Shown here piece by piece: positions 1-12,289 of a stretch of 64,000 bases of DNA. This DNA comes from Macrocystis pyrifera (lineage: Eukaryota; Sar; Phaeophyceae; Laminariales; Laminariaceae), in the NCBI GenBank assembly GCA_031763025.1, contig JASSKH010000023.1, forward strand, positions 5,731,501 to 5,795,500, written 5' to 3'. The notes below the pieces were generated by a model. It did not search any database. It had not been told where the DNA came from and worked only from the letters and a program-made list of their open reading frames with translations. Position 1 is the stretch's first letter, and each line of letters begins with the position of its first letter. The translations under genes and the position numbers were made by a program.

Positions 1-309
1 TCTATCGAAAAGTCGATATGATACCCGAAGGACAATGCGTCTTCGATCAGATGTATCATACCCAAAATTCAATATTTCCACACGTAGATGGAAACCTGAG
101 ACACGATATCCTACACTACTAGTTAAACAACAAGTAGCACCCCTTGCATGGACACATCTGTTACGGACACATGTGCACAACTAAATGCTCCTGGCGGGCA
201 TAAGAAACGCAAAAAAAAAGGGGAAAAGAAAAATATCAAGAAAATGAAAAAAGCATAATCGCGGGAGCAGCAGCAGCGGCAGCGGTAGCGCCGGCTCGAA
301 AATGATCAC
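1..309. other. intronic sequence, left edge of window
   Basis: No exon was recognised here. It lies downstream (minus strand) of the donor site of the last visible dehydrogenase-kinase exon, so it is probably intron; the remaining kinase exons must lie left of the window. Confidence 0.5.
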
Positions 310-3300
310 CTGCGAGATCCTCACGCGCACCGGAGGCAGGGTATCGGTGAGGCCCGCGTGGGCCTGCGCCGTCGCTCTCAAAGAGTTCTTCAGCACCTCA
401 AACAGTATGTGATGGACGTGGCTCGGTATGCAGCTGGCTCTAGCCTCGACATTCCCCTCTGCCCCCCGTCACGTATCGACACGGAGAAGAAAAGGGCGGT
501 AAGCAAGGGGTTTCATACCCCAAGGGCGGTGGGTTGGTCGGAGGCGGGTCGGGGGTTATCTTGGGGGATTACATTGAGGCTTCGTGGTGGTGGTCGTTAA
601 GGGAGGTGAGTAGGGGGTTGGGGGATACAGGGGTCGGTGGTCTCGTACCGGCGGGGGCGGTCAGTGGAGGCGGGTTAGCAGCGGGCGGGGGGGAGGGGAG
701 GAGGAAGGGGGGGGGGGGGGGGCGTACTCATTTTTTTTATTCGCCTTAGTCGTTTGGACCATTGACCACGCATCATTTTCGAAACGGACCCAGGAGCGTT
801 GGGTGAAAAAAAAAAAAACAAAAAAAAAACACACACACACACCCTTGGAAATATTTCGTTCGAGAGATTTCCAGTAGAAGTGAGTCATCGCTCGGCGTTC
901 GCAAAATCTTTTCCGAGATCGGCTTCAAAAGCTCGTCTGAGGGTGGTGCCTTATTTTCTAGTACGGAGGACCATACAGTAGTAAATAGGACCAAATATTG
1001 TTAATAAAAAAATAGGTAAATATATAGCTTTTAGTGTGTGCCGTAGGTCCTACTTACTATGGTCCCCCGTAACAGCGTGATCTGCGGTATATATATATAT
1101 ATATATATATATGCGCAAAAAAAAAAAAAATCAGAAAAAAAACCGTACGTGTCCGACACGTACGGTTCCAACCCTCATCACAGCAAGTGGTGCGTGTTCT
1201 CGTATCAGGACTAGGCGCACCAAAAGCAACATATTGTAGGGTGTCGCGGTTTCGAGCCGCGGCCAGCAAACGCCCCGGCTGCTTATTCCAACCACGCTGA
1301 GTGTGTTTTCGAATCATCTCGCAATGTATTTATTGCTCAATAATTTTATCGCACCACACACATACTGGTATATACACATATATATATATATCATCGCGAG
1401 TTTTCTAGCCTATCCTTTTCTCTATCTTAACCGTAGTCGTCATTCTGTTGTTTGTCTTTTTTCCGGCTTGACGTGGGGCTGCTGTTGTACCGCGGCTGCC
1501 CAGACGTAGAGTATTCCTGGTATTGCAACATTTTTGTTGTTGTTAATAGCTGTTCTCCCAAGCCCCCCTCTCTCTCGTGTAACGTGTCAGAGCTCACCGA
1601 TGACGACGTCGGGAGAGTCGACGAGGTGGTGCTCGGTTATCAGCTGCGTCTCTCCTGCGGCGGCCGTCGTCGTGCACCGGAACGTAACGGCAGGCGGAAC
1701 CATAAAAGGAAAACGTAAACCAAACACGCAGCAGTATCGGATATCGATATCGGAAATCAATCTCCATACGATACAGATAAACACACAAGGTGATCGATAC
1801 GGTACCGATAAACGCACAAGCTAATCGATACGATACCAATGAACACAAAAGCTATAACCGATACGATATCGTTAAAACACAGAAACAAATTGATACGATA
1901 CCAATAAACAAACAACTTAATCGATACATCTTTTTTCATCATCAGTTTTACTTTTCAGCTTAATTCGTAGGAGGTTTCACCCTCAGCGATTTTCTGGACG
2001 AGCCGTGGTCACACGTGTCGTCCCTTCTCCCCCTGGTACCTACCTTCGCTTCGATCGCGCATAGGGTTCAGCGTTCCCACTGCTCGTCGATTTTCATCGA
2101 ACGTTGCAAACACACGCTCTCGCACTTTCCGCCATTTTTTGTGCAAGAAAAAGTCCCTCGGAGACTTATATCGAAGTCCCATGTAATCGAATCTGAAGGT
2201 TATTGGTGCGATATTAAACACTACGTGACTGCTCTTTCTCTCTCTCTCTCTCTCTCTCTTACCGACGGCGTCGGCGATGACGTCATGAAGGAGGCATCTC
2301 TCCGCCACGATCCCCGTCCTCTCGTCAGAGTTCTCGAGGTCACTGGGCTTCAAGGACTGAAGGAACTGCCTGCACAGCAACTGGAAGCTGATGTGCATCT
2401 GGGTGAGGTGACGTTTGTCAAACCGTTTATTCCGTTCGTCAGCAAGAACAGGCATAACCCAGGGAGGAGCAGGAGCAGGCAGGGAGGGAGGAAGGGGGGG
2501 GGGGGGAAGAAGAAGGGGGGAGGGATTGAAGAGTAGGGAGGTAAAAAAATATGGCACACTCTTCATAAAAAACAGCTAAAAGAGTGTGGTTCCTTGATTT
2601 TTTTCCTTGATCTCGGCCATGCCGTGCGCCGCGCCTTTCACTCCGCTCAGCCAGGCAGCCACATCGCAGTTTCGAAATTCGCGTGCTTGTGTGTATGTCC
2701 GTAGTTTACGTATGTGTGTGTATTGTTCGTGACTGTGTTTAACGCACAACCGTCGACACGCCCCAGTATCTCACATCGCGGAATGAGCATCCCATAAGGA
2801 GAACATCTCTCTACCGCAAACGCCACCCGGACCGACACTCCTTCGCCGTTGCCGCTGTGGCTGTTGGTACATACCGACCCTCCTCCCCCCCCACCCCCAA
2901 CTTTACCTGGAGAAACTCGTCCAGGTAGACCTGCGACATTTCTTTTTCGTGTCCTCGCTTCACCGGGCTGTGCCGGTTCACTTCCAGGAAAGCCTCCATT
3001 AAAGTTTCCTGAGACCCACACGAGAAATGGCGAGAAAGCGTTGAGACAAGGCAAGGTGTCGAACGAGACAAGACAAGACAACATAAGGGCCCATCTCATC
3101 GAGGACTTTTGGTTCTTTCAATCTGATTTGATTTTTTTTTCTAGTTCAATTTGCATTTGATTGGCCGAAGAGTGAATGACCAGGCAGGAGTCGAAGGAGC
3201 AAATTAGAAAAAAACAATTCGAGTGAAAAGTCTTTTGGGAATTTTTTTCGTGTGATTTTTCCAATTTCAATTTCGAATTTGGGATTTGACCAGCCTTGAT

Positions 3301-5864
3301 GTAGCATATTCATGGTGGGTCAACACACCCCCGCTGGAGTCTGGGGTGATTCTTGGTCGCTTCGGTGACCACGGTCGAGGCGATAAAACCCGAACCTCAA
3401 CGACAGGCGACCGGAGCAAATAGCCGCGCCCACGGCCACAGACCATAGCAGCACATCGTACCCCGGCGGTGGCGCCTCAAAAGAAATCACGGCGGCCGCA
3501 GGCCCAATTTTTCGGCCTGCTCGATCGGCCAACCATCACGAAACCGAGCAAACGAGCGAAAAAAAAAAAAACAGAGGATGCGCTCGAGACCTCGATAGCT
3601 GCATCACCGTTGCTGTTCCACACGTGGCGCTTGAGGGCTCCTCCGCCCACCCAAGACACCCTGAGAGTGATAGCTTCCTATCCTGCGCCACCAAGAAGAA
3701 AAAAATGCTGGCGGCGGCGCGCACGCGACAACGAAAACCTTCGCTCTCGTCTACGCTCGTCGCTGTTTATCGGCTGGGCGTTGTGTGACGCGGTGCGTTA
3801 TTCCAGGTTGTTTCGAATTCCTCTTTGTTTGACAATGAATGCGCCGTTTCCCGACAGGATACAAACACGTTTTTTTTCCGAAATCAAATTGAAATTCATT
3901 GAAATTGAAATCTTATTTCCAAATAACGAAAGTTAGCGTTCCCCGTTAATATGGCCCCTAGGAGAAGACGAAGACAACGTAAGACAAGGCAAGACAAGAC
4001 CAGACAAGACAAGACAAGACAAGACAAGACAAGACAAGATAAGGCAAGAAAAAACAAGGCCAGACAAGACATGACAAAACAAGACAGTACAAGGTCTTAC
4101 CACGTTGGAGGCGTGTCGGTTGTTGACGGCATCGACGCAGCGCCGGAAGTCGTCCAGAGGGTCGCACCGCTGGTGCTGAAGCGAGTCCTCCCTTGTATCG
4201 TGCACCATACGGTCGATGATGTGTTGCGCATCGTAAAGCTCCTGCCAAGTTCCCCGTCGGCCCAAAGCAGCAGAGGTACGAAAATAAAATAAGCAAAGAT
4301 CGAACACCATGTACATGAACGCAAGCAAATAGATGAAGAGAAAGAGAAAAGATAACACGAAAAGAAAGAAGAACAAACATCAAATACCCTATATATATTC
4401 TAGGAAAGAAAAAAAAAAACGAGAAAAAAAGAGAGGAAGAGAAAGGAAAACGGAAAACGGAAAAAATTAAAAACGACCAAAAAACAGGACAAACAAGGGA
4501 AAAAAAAACGCAAAAAAGGAAAACCAAAATAAAATTAAAACAATACCAGGTAGATAAATCGTACCTGTATACGACAAGAAAAAGTAAAAGCCATAAAAAC
4601 CAACATGAAAGAAATGAGGCTGCGATGCGGGGTGGGTGAAACCATGCAGAAGGAAGGAGTCAGAGGTGGTAGGACCACAAGTAAAACAAAACAAAAGCAA
4701 GCAAGGCGTGTAAAACAAAAGCAAGCAAGGCGCGCCAACCGCGGGTCGGGCCAGGAAGATTGTGAAATCTTACGGGTCAGCTGGGTCGGGTCGGGTCGGG
4801 TCGGGTCGGGTCGGGTCGGGCCGGGCCGGGTCGGGCCAGGACGTTTTTGAAATCTCACGGGTCGAGCTGGGTCGGCCCAGGTCGGGTCGGGTCGGGTCGG
4901 GTCGGGCCAGGAAGTTTTTGAAATCTCAGGTTAGGATCTGCAGATGACCTATCTGATCTATCTGATCTATCTGTACGGCATGTGGGAGGTTGAAACGCGC
5001 TCTGCTCTGTTCTGTATCTCCACCCCCCCCCCCTTCTAACCCTGGTATTTTCCGGCCACTCGACTCTTCAAAAAGGGCCTGCTCGTAAGATGGTCTATGA
5101 AGAAAGGCCTGCAGGAGGCAAACGCCTTAATATCTACAAAGCTCAACAAAAAAAGGCCTTAAATGGCCTTTGAACGACTTATTTTGAAACTAGCAGTAAT
5201 CAAAAACAAGTCAGCTGCTAACTCGACCGATCGAGGGGTTGATACTCAACTTTGGAAGCTGCGTGATACGTATATAACATATACAGATCGTATATAACAT
5301 ATACAGATGGCGCGTGTTCTATTTACTTCACGTGAGCATTATGGTGCCAGAAAATGTTCAACAAGCACGCGGCGGTCATGTTACGCGTCGTGAATAACGG
5401 GGGCGCTTACGGGGGGGGGCAGTAATCAGAAACAAGTGAGGCGTGTCATCATAGGGGGATACCTGGTTATTGGGTCCAGCGTAGGTTCTGATTATTACGT
5501 CCCCCCCCCCCCGAAATAGCAATAACGCCTCACACTCGAAGTGATCGGTCAACTCCTCGCCAAAAGAGTGCGCGTGCGCCAACACCAACACCAACACCAA
5601 CGCCAACACTATTACGGGGGTCTATAGTTAACAGGACCTATGGTATACATAAAAACCTATCTATTTACCTATTTTTACTAACAAAATTTGGTCCCGTTTA
5701 ACTATGGACTCACGCAGTAACACCAAAGCTAATCCTAACCCTGACCCCACCTGAAAGGTATCGGTGTGCACCCTCAAGAGACGGTCGATGTGCAAGGCAT
5801 TTGCGCCGGGGGGGCGCGGGAAGAGCTCCAGCCTTTGCATCTGATGGGACAGCCTCAAGCACAG
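310..5864 (-). CDS. mitochondrial dehydrogenase kinase (PDK/BCKDK-like), partial, at least 6 exons
   Basis: Family members phosphorylate and inactivate the E1 subunit of the pyruvate or branched-chain 2-oxoacid dehydrogenase complex in the mitochondrial matrix. Exons seen on the minus strand, 5' to 3': 5751-5864, 4101-4241, 2907-3008, 2263-2398, 1598-1654, 310-433. All have AG/GT borders and compatible phases except the last junction. The exons give in order the family landmarks: RLSHQMQRLELFP (RLAHRI-like), VHTDTFQELYDAQ, FRRCVDAVNNRHASNV (the ..RH..VV motif), YLDEFLQMHISFQLL (FLDRFYxxRIxxRxL), GIVAERC, SPDVVI, then CIPSHVHHILFEVLKNSLRA, the start of the GHKL ATPase with N-box Glu and Asn. 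About 10-15 residues expected between SPDVVI and IPSH are missing and the phase does not fit, so a small exon between 433 and 1598 was probably missed. The mitochondrial presequence exon and the C-terminal ATPase exons are not visible. Introns hold a MITE, a retrotransposon tail, a SINE, a (GA)n run and an AAGAC satellite. Pyruvate versus branched-chain specificity cannot be told. Confidence 0.82.
690..793 (-). mobile_element. solitary poly(C) retrotransposon 3' tail
   Basis: The G run at about 709-721 followed by cgtactcat and the complement of the ggatgcgtggtcaatggtc block matches the last ~75 bp of the retrotransposon at 29111-32092. Diverged. It lies in a kinase intron. Confidence 0.7.
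961..1072 (+). mobile_element. TA-MITE copy 1
   Basis: Inverted ends ggaccat..agtaaataggacc and ggtcctacttactatggtcc around an AT-rich core. The 5' end is degraded. Confidence 0.85.
1945..2180 (-). mobile_element. tRNA-headed SINE, diverged copy
   Basis: The SINE body is recognisable (aggaggtttcaccctc, gtggtcacacgtgtcgtccc, cgcatagggttcagcg, cgtcgattttcatcgaac). The tRNA-like head is too eroded to show a B box. Confidence 0.75.
3360..3790 (-). repeat. dispersed repeat, partner at 48925-49345
   Basis: The reverse complement aligns with the later copy through blocks such as caccgccggggtac, gccgtgggcgcgg, gatcgagc and ttgggtgggcgga. No coding capacity is common to both copies. Nature unknown. 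Confidence 0.7.
3965..4090. repeat. AAGAC pentanucleotide satellite
   Basis: More than 15 near-perfect aagac units, ending about 10 bp from the donor of the kinase exon at 4101. Confidence 0.95.
4780..4920. repeat. GGGTC pentanucleotide satellite
   Basis: Two blocks of gggtcgggtcggg separated by a short segment containing gaaatctcacgggtc. Confidence 0.95.
5195..5275. repeat. dispersed ~80-bp repeat (second copy at 60515-60600)
   Basis: Shares gttgatactcaacttt and flanking gcgt.atacg blocks with 60515-60600. Too short to classify. Confidence 0.6.
5612..5720 (-). mobile_element. TA-MITE copy 2
   Basis: ttacgggggtctatagttaa at the left end and ttaactatgg at the right; the right end is mutated (gactcacgcagtaa). 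Confidence 0.9.
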
Positions 5865-5914
5865 CTGCATACGGTGTGCGGCACCGTCCACGGTACAGCA
5901 GCGCAGCGGGCGGG

Positions 5915-5957
5915 GGGGGGGGGGGGGGGGGGCATGGTCAGCGGGCGGGGGAAAGGA

Positions 5958-6018
<61 letters not shown>

Positions 6019-6155
6019 GTCAGGGGGAAGGGGGGGGGGATGCTGTCAAGAAGAGGAGAAAAGGCGAGATAATGGGCCTGTCAACGGAAGATCAGGGGGG
6101 GGATGATAAGGGAAGAGGGGACGAGGAATCGGGGGGGGGGGGGGGGGGGGGGGGT
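5915..6155. repeat. poly(G) tracts
   Basis: Long G runs, especially 5961-6016 and 6130-6154. Run lengths of this size are unreliable in assemblies. They may be tails of poly(C) retroposons on the minus strand, but no flanking tail motif is clear. Confidence 0.85.
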
Positions 6156-6178
6156 GGGTACTCGTGCCTTGGTCTACT

Positions 6179-6283
6179 GTACGGGGGACCATAGTAAATA
6201 GGACCTACGGCACACACGAAATCCTGCATACTTACGTATTTTTACTAACAATATTTGGTCCTATTTACTATAGTCCCCCGTAA
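6179..6283 (-). mobile_element. TA-MITE copy 3
   Basis: tacgggggaccatagtaaat and its complement close a 105-bp palindromic element. Confidence 0.93.
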
Positions 6284-6447
6284 TAGGATGCCTTGTGGTG
6301 TTGAGCGTTCGCTCTTGTGCAAAAAAGCCTTTGAATAGGTCGGCGTTGGTAACGGGAGGGGACGGGGGAACAGGGAGAAAGGGGCGGGGAAGGATAGGGG
6401 GGGAGTGAAGAGGAGGGTGAGGGGTGGAATGGGTGGGGAGAGGAGGG

Positions 6448-6517
<70 letters not shown>
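6448..6517. repeat. poly(G) tract
   Basis: About 70 consecutive G. It makes spurious poly-Pro and poly-Gly reading frames. Confidence 0.95.
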
Positions 6518-7212
6518 CGCGAAAGGATGGATTGGATGAATGAGACAAGGGCTGAAAAAAACAGCAGCGTAAGGACGTGTTGGGCCGACGCGGAGAGACG
6601 CGTTTCTTCAAAAATGATTATCGCAAAACGCACCTGGCACCCCTGTACCACACTCTACGCGAACCCAGGGTGAATGGTAACTAGGCGACGCCACCCGCTA
6701 GAAAACTCATTCGATAAGGCACCACGGTCACGGTACTGCTCGCGTGGTAGGTATATATACGAGGCAAGGAACAGGCGATTCCTTGAGCAAACGCGCAGCA
6801 CAAGGGAGATATTCCTGGGGGGCGCACGCAGGCGTGTGGCGCGCGCTACACGCCCGCAGGGAGCTACAGCAGTGCAACAGCAGAGCACGAGGGTATGCAC
6901 AATTCGCAAAGGGTGGTCACAGGCAGCGTCTCGCCAGTACCTCGCCAGTACCCCGCTGCGACACATGCCCTCCGCAGTAGCCAATACCCCCAGAGCACAT
7001 ACACCCCAGCGCCATATTTTTACAGCAAGTGAGTACTCGTAGTACGCAACGTCAAAAGTAATGCACTAGTAATACTGCTGCACTGGCACTGTTCTACAGT
7101 GCGTACTGACTGGTTCTGTACCGTATTATCGCGCAACATCCCGCACCGGCAATAGGTACGAGTGCTGTAATACGGTATTTTATATTTTACACCGTATACA
7201 CCTGGCATAATA

Positions 7213-7319
7213 TTACGGGGGACCGTAGTAAATAGGACCAAATATTGTTAGCAAAATAGCTAAATATATAGGTTTTTGTGTATACCGTAGGTCCTATTTA
7301 ATATGGTCGGTCCCCGTAA
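7213..7319 (+). mobile_element. TA-MITE copy 4
   Basis: Canonical ends and core; the right arm carries a 4-bp ggtc duplication (tatggtcggtccccgtaa). Confidence 0.93.
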
Positions 7320-8209
7320 TATTAGAGTGTCCGAATCGCGAGCCACGATAGGGGTATGAGTAAGTAGTACCTGATTTTTCTGGGACTTTTCCGGGATTTT
7401 TCTGGGGCTCTTCACTTGAGGAGAGCTCCATACCCCACCCGAAAAACTGACGTTTTAGAAGAAAAAAAAAAAAAGTTGGCTTGACCCGATGAACAATCGC
7501 AACAAAAAGGCATGCCTCCTTATTGGGCACCAGTTAGTTCCTCAGTGCCCTTAAGGAGCTCCGCCAGTCAAAAATATTCCCTTATAAGGCAAAAAAAGTG
7601 CTATACACCCCTATCGTGTAGCAAGCACGCCACCTCCCGAAGCAGCATGATACTCGTATATACAAGACGCAAAAAGGGGGGGGGTACCGGTAGGTAGGTG
7701 GGTGGGTGGGTTAGCGAGCCGATTCGCCAGCGGTGCCGAACGCTCTACTTGCCTACAGCAGTTACGCGACGGCACGCACACATTTTTAATCATACCAGGT
7801 ATTATTTTTCGCTCGAAGTTTTGAATGAAACCTTTACGTAATGCATATGAAAAACAATTTTTTTCTGTGACGATGAATTTAATGTAGGTCACACTTCCCC
7901 TTAACACGAAAATATGAGCCTAGATCAATACCAGAGTTTGCTTCAGTGTCTTTCGGGGGGGGGGCATATAAATCACAACCAACGATGGACTCACAAAACG
8001 ATGGAATCCCCCAAGTTCACACACCATATTGGGTTCTAATTAATATGATCGCCCGAAAAAAAAAAAAGCGCAAATCAGGGACTCGCAGATTTAATACCCG
8101 AAATCTGGGCGCCCCATGAGTGGCTTCCATGAGCTGTTTTTGCCCTATATCCTGTTTTTTTTACCCTATCCTGTTTTTTTACCCTTGGTCCTGCTTAAAA
8201 AAAAGTACC

Positions 8210-8660
8210 ATGTACTGCTGCTGCTGCTGCTGCTGTGCTGCTGTGTGTGGTTTCAAGGCGGGCTGGTCTCGTCGTGTTCTGTTTGCTGTACGGTCCTGTT
8301 CTGTGCTGCAGCTGTCGTGTACTGTTGATGTGTACTGCTGTTGGTCCTTGACCTTTGTGCTTTGCTGCTGCCGTCCCGAGCTGCAGTCCAGGTGGCTGCT
8401 GTGCGCGGTCGCATGCGGCGTCCTATCGCGTCTTTTGCCACTCTACGGTCGTGGTAGTGGTTTCGCTTGCTGAAACCGCTTTGCTGCACTGGCTGTACGA
8501 ACTGGCTGTGCTCTACGTACTGCCTGTGCTGGTGCTGCTGCACTGGTCAGTGTTCGCTGCGTCGCACTGGTCTGTGCGCACTGGCTGACGAGCCGTCCCG
8601 CACTGACTTGGCTGTGGTACGCTGCACCACCGCTGTGCACTGGCTGCATGGTCTTCCCTG
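8210..8660. repeat. CTG/GCTG-rich degenerate repeat
   Basis: Repeated ctgctg, gtgctgc, cactggctg and tactg words over about 450 bp, with open frames on both strands that look compositional. No splice-bounded exon found. Confidence 0.6.
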
Positions 8661-8825
8661 TGCTGAACAGCCCCGCCGTGATGCTGTCCGTTCTGTGACT
8701 GATATACACACAATTGAACCATGTCCTACTACAACTACCGTAAGTAATGGGCTCCGTAAAATGTCATGTCCTTTACTACACTCTGTCCCGCATTTTCCTT
8801 CACCAGGCACTCTGTGCTGTCACTA

Positions 8826-8931
8826 TTACGGGGGACCGTAGTAAATAGGACCAAATATTGTTGGTAAAAAATACGTAAATGTATTGATTTTTGTGTGTAC
8901 CGTAGGTCCTGTTTACTATGGTCCCCCGCAA
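8826..8931 (+). mobile_element. TA-MITE copy 5
   Basis: Complete element, ttacgggggaccgtagtaaa to the complementary right end (cccccgcaa). Confidence 0.93.
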
Positions 8932-8959
8932 TACGTATTGCCGCGAAGTATAGCACAAC

Positions 8960-9165
8960 TCGGACAGATCATGATCTATCTATCTACAGATCATCTAGAT
9001 GATGTAGTTCCTCTCATGCCGTTGTGAGAGGCTGTGCAGGATCTGCATAGTACAGATCCAACCCAGGAAAAATGTGCTACTACTGTAGATCATACAGACT
9101 ATACGGGTCCCACCCGGCAACATGAGCTAGATCACGATCTGTCCAAGATGTGCACTATGATACCG
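8960..9165. repeat. GATCT-rich dispersed element
   Basis: Contains cagatcatgatctatc, cccaggaaaaatgtgctac, cccacccggcaacatgagc and tagatcacgatctgtcc, which recur at 10590, 32380, 35380, 38255, 57708 and 59375. Confidence 0.7.
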
Positions 9166-9587
9166 GTGCTGGTTTGCTTCGGAGGAAAGACCAGGTCACC
9201 GCGGATGAAAACATGAAAATCGAAGCAATCGAGAACCTTCATCGCTGAGCCAATCGAGAAAACGGCTGCATAGGGACTGAGCTATGATACCTGGTACTGC
9301 TGTTGCTTCGGTCTGTAATTTATATGTACACTTGTGTGTACGCACCACATATTGCGTTTGTCGTTTTGTATTTTACACCTGGTATTTTATTTTACACGTG
9401 TATAGAGTACTGGGAGTTGGTAATTATAGTATATCTCGATTATTTTGGAGACGATTTCAAGTATTAAAAAAAAGAACCATGGAAAAAAAAATCCAAGATA
9501 CTCGTAAGTGAGAGAAGACCGTCTCAGTCGGGGCGTAAGACCAACAACGTTAGCGTCCACACAGCGTGCACACAAATGACAACGCTA

Positions 9588-9785
9588 TTACGGGGGGGGG
9601 GTATAGTAAATAGGACCTATGGTACCCACAATAACCGTATATTTACATATTTTTACTAACAGTTTTTGGTCCTATTTACTATGGTCCCCCCCATAGTAAA
9701 TAGGACCAAATGTTGATGGTAAAAATATGTAAGTATATAGGTTTTTATGTATACCATAGGTCCTATTAACTATGGACCCCCGCAA
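9588..9785. mobile_element. TA-MITE dimer (copy 6), two units in inverted orientation
   Basis: Two complete cores, the first reversed (acctatggtacc...ttttggtcc) and the second forward (aggaccaaatg...accataggtcc), joined through a single merged inner end (ctatggtcccccccatag). 198 bp instead of about 105. Confidence 0.93.
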
Positions 9786-9994
9786 TAGAAAAACAAAACG
9801 AAAAGGGTCTCGTGGAAGAAAAAACAAACAAGTGTGCACAAGAAAAGAGAACACGAGCACCGCAGCAACAAAAGAGAAGGAGAAAGGGAAACAGTGCTAA
9901 CGAGCAGCTGTGGTATGCAGGGCACGATGCTCACGAAAAAAAAACGGGCATGATTAGAGCCCATCTTTAACGGGGAACACTAAATTTCGTTCAA

Positions 9995-10145
9995 TCAGAT
10001 GTAAATTAAACTAAAAAAAAAGAAAAAATCTAGTCAAATTGAAAGAACCGAAAGTCCTCGAAAAAGATGGGCCCATAAATTAAATTAGAAAAAAAAAAAT
10101 AATCAAGTCAAATTGAAAGAGCCGAACGTCCCCGTCAAGATGGGC
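9995..10145. repeat. two ~80-bp tandem units ending in agatgggccc
   Basis: Units share caaattgaaaga.ccgaa.gtcc and gatgggcccat/ctta. A related reversed copy lies at 3085-3180 (agggcccatctcatcgagg). Confidence 0.65.
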
Positions 10146-10589
10146 CCTTAGGCGGAGGTGAACAGAAAAAAACAAAAAACAAAAAAAAAACAAACCGGGA
10201 GCCGTTGTACTGAAGGTAATGTACAACACACACTGTTAGGAGATGCACCACAACCACAGCAGCTAGCAGTCAGCAGCGCTGACTCGCTGTAACGCTGACT
10301 GCCGTAAGCATCCATGTTAAGGGACTACAGACTACAGACACGCCGTATACAGACCAACCTCAGAGTCATACACCGGTAGCAGTCAGTTGCTGACTACTAC
10401 AATAGCTCAGTGGGTAATGGGGCATCTCTGACGCACAACTTGTCCCAAATAATAGCGCCAGCCTGGGCCAGCATTCCAGATCCTGCTGTGATACCTGGTA
10501 CTACAAGTATGTATTTTTACGTAATGAACACGATGGCAGATTTTCGACAGAAACTCTTTCCTCGCACAGGTCATCGATTCCTACAGTTC

Positions 10590-10935
10590 ATGATCTAGAT
10601 ATTTCAGGGCAGATGATCTGTACGATCTGTATGATCTGTCTGATCTAGCTCATGCTGTCGGGTGGGAGTCGTATGTTCTGCATGATATATTCAAAACCAG
10701 GTAGGACACGTTTCCTGGGTTGGATTTGTATCATACAGACCCTGCATAGCGATCTCGTAGCGGCAGGATAAGGTTCTAGATTATCTAGATCATGTATCTG
10801 GTCTATCTGTAGATGATCTATCTTATTTTTCCTACCAGGTACGTGTTAACGGTTCCCTTGGGAAACTTCTTCTGATTATAGATGATCTAGATCGTGATCT
10901 GTCCGACGTGTGAAAGGTTCCTTTGGGCACTTCCA
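10590..10935. repeat. GATCT-rich dispersed element
   Basis: gatctgtacgatctgtatga, gtttcctgggttggatttgt, tagatcgtgatctgtccgac: same word set as the other GATCT elements, in the opposite overall order to 8960. Confidence 0.7.
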
Positions 10936-11019
10936 TTTCAGAGGGAAAAAGAGACGATAAGAAATGGCGATTTCCAGCATAATAAGGCCACACGAAGCAG
11001 CCGGACCTGCTGCGTTAAC

Positions 11020-11115
11020 CCTCTCAGGGCCGCAGTCCCATTTGGGGACCAATCAGTCAATTTTTCTAAGTAGTTTGTCCCCCAAAACGGGACTACAGTC
11101 CTGACAGAGTTAAGG
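11020..11115. mobile_element. small inverted-repeat element (cccgttttggg family)
   Basis: Left arm ccgcagtcccatttgggga and right arm tccccc.aaaacgggactac are complementary and flank a short AT core. Related copies at 13575, 32748 and 54186. Confidence 0.7.
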
Positions 11116-11327
11116 GACGCAGTGTCCGAACTGCAGGTAAACGATGCGAGGAGTTGTGCATCAAGCGCGCGGCGTGCTTTTGGTGGGTAGTACTCGTGCT
11201 GCTTGCTGGACACTGGACGCTCTGTAATTTTCGTGCGAGTAGACGGTTTACAATGGTCGCATTGCTCGTTGCCTTGGTCGCTGTATATCCGTCGGTTCTA
11301 GACTCAAAGCCCGGCTTGCTTTCTATT

Positions 11328-11412
11328 GTAATCAGGACCAAATATGATAAGTAAAAATAGTGGAATGTACAGGTTTTAATGTGTGTGATGGGTCCTGATT
11401 AGTATGCCCCCC
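11328..11412 (+). mobile_element. TA-MITE, diverged subfamily
   Basis: taatcaggaccaaatatgat ... gtgatgggtcctgattagta: same core plan with altered ends. Closest relative in the window is at 15261. Confidence 0.65.
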
Positions 11413-11595
11413 CATGAGAATGTATGCTACGACATACTAGTACGACCTATCGATACGACACACTACTTCGGCCTACGAGGCCTTCGTTCCGTTTCGTACG
11501 TGCAGATAGTAGTGCGTGTTTTCTTCGCATATACTCTGCATAACACCCGGGTGATAAAAAGACAACACCCCCCCCCCCCCCCCTCTCCCTTGGGA

Positions 11596-11912
11596 TTTTT
11601 TTTTTCCACTTTTACTTTCCAGCCCACTCGTAGGAGGTTTTTACCCTCGACGATCTTCTGGACAAGCCGTGGTCACAGGTGTCGTCCCTTCTCCCCCCGG
11701 TACGTGCCTTTAGTTTTTATCGCGCATAGGGTTCACCATTCCCACTGCTCGTCGATTTTCATCGAATGTACAGCTAACTCACGCTCTCGCGCTTTCCGCT
11801 AATCAATTTTATGCAAGAAAAAGTCCCTATGAGCATGCACTCGGTGAGACTCGAACTCACGAAATTGATCTTGATAGGCTCGCGGACCACCTACCAAGCC
11901 ACCGGGGACGCC
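11596..11912 (-). mobile_element. tRNA-headed SINE
   Basis: Read on the minus strand: a tRNA-like head with A-box-like tggcttggtaggtgg and B box gagttcgagtctc, a ~200-bp body, and a terminal A run (T run at 11596-11605). A gtgatgat motif precedes the tail in other copies. Confidence 0.88.
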
Positions 11913-12289
11913 GGCATGGGATGGTTTGTTTAGAGTCGATTTTATCCATAACCAGGGGAGCGCTGCGCACCCAACAAACGTGGCGGCTCTCGGGGAAGAC
12001 CTCATCGGGATCTGCTCGTAATAGACGCGTCGCTCTCCGCATTTTCACTTTTCTCGTCGTGGAGAAAATTATGCTGACCGCAACTGGGGCTTCGCCGCGG
12101 CGGGCTGACGCCCGCCTACGGCTTCGCGCATGCCGTCATGGCGAAGAGAGGTATGATCGTAGGTGAACCGTAAGCCCGCACAAAAGCAATCGTGCTTGCT
12201 GCCAAGGGGAGTGCAGTGAAGTACGTGCATTCGAAAGAAAAAAAATATTGTCGGTAAGTACCAGGTGCTGCTGTGTAAAGAACACCCGG

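Noticed and set aside
2015..2536. Plus-strand open frame opposite the kinase exon
   Set aside because: The minus strand has the splice borders and the dehydrogenase-kinase motifs; the plus frame is its antisense shadow.
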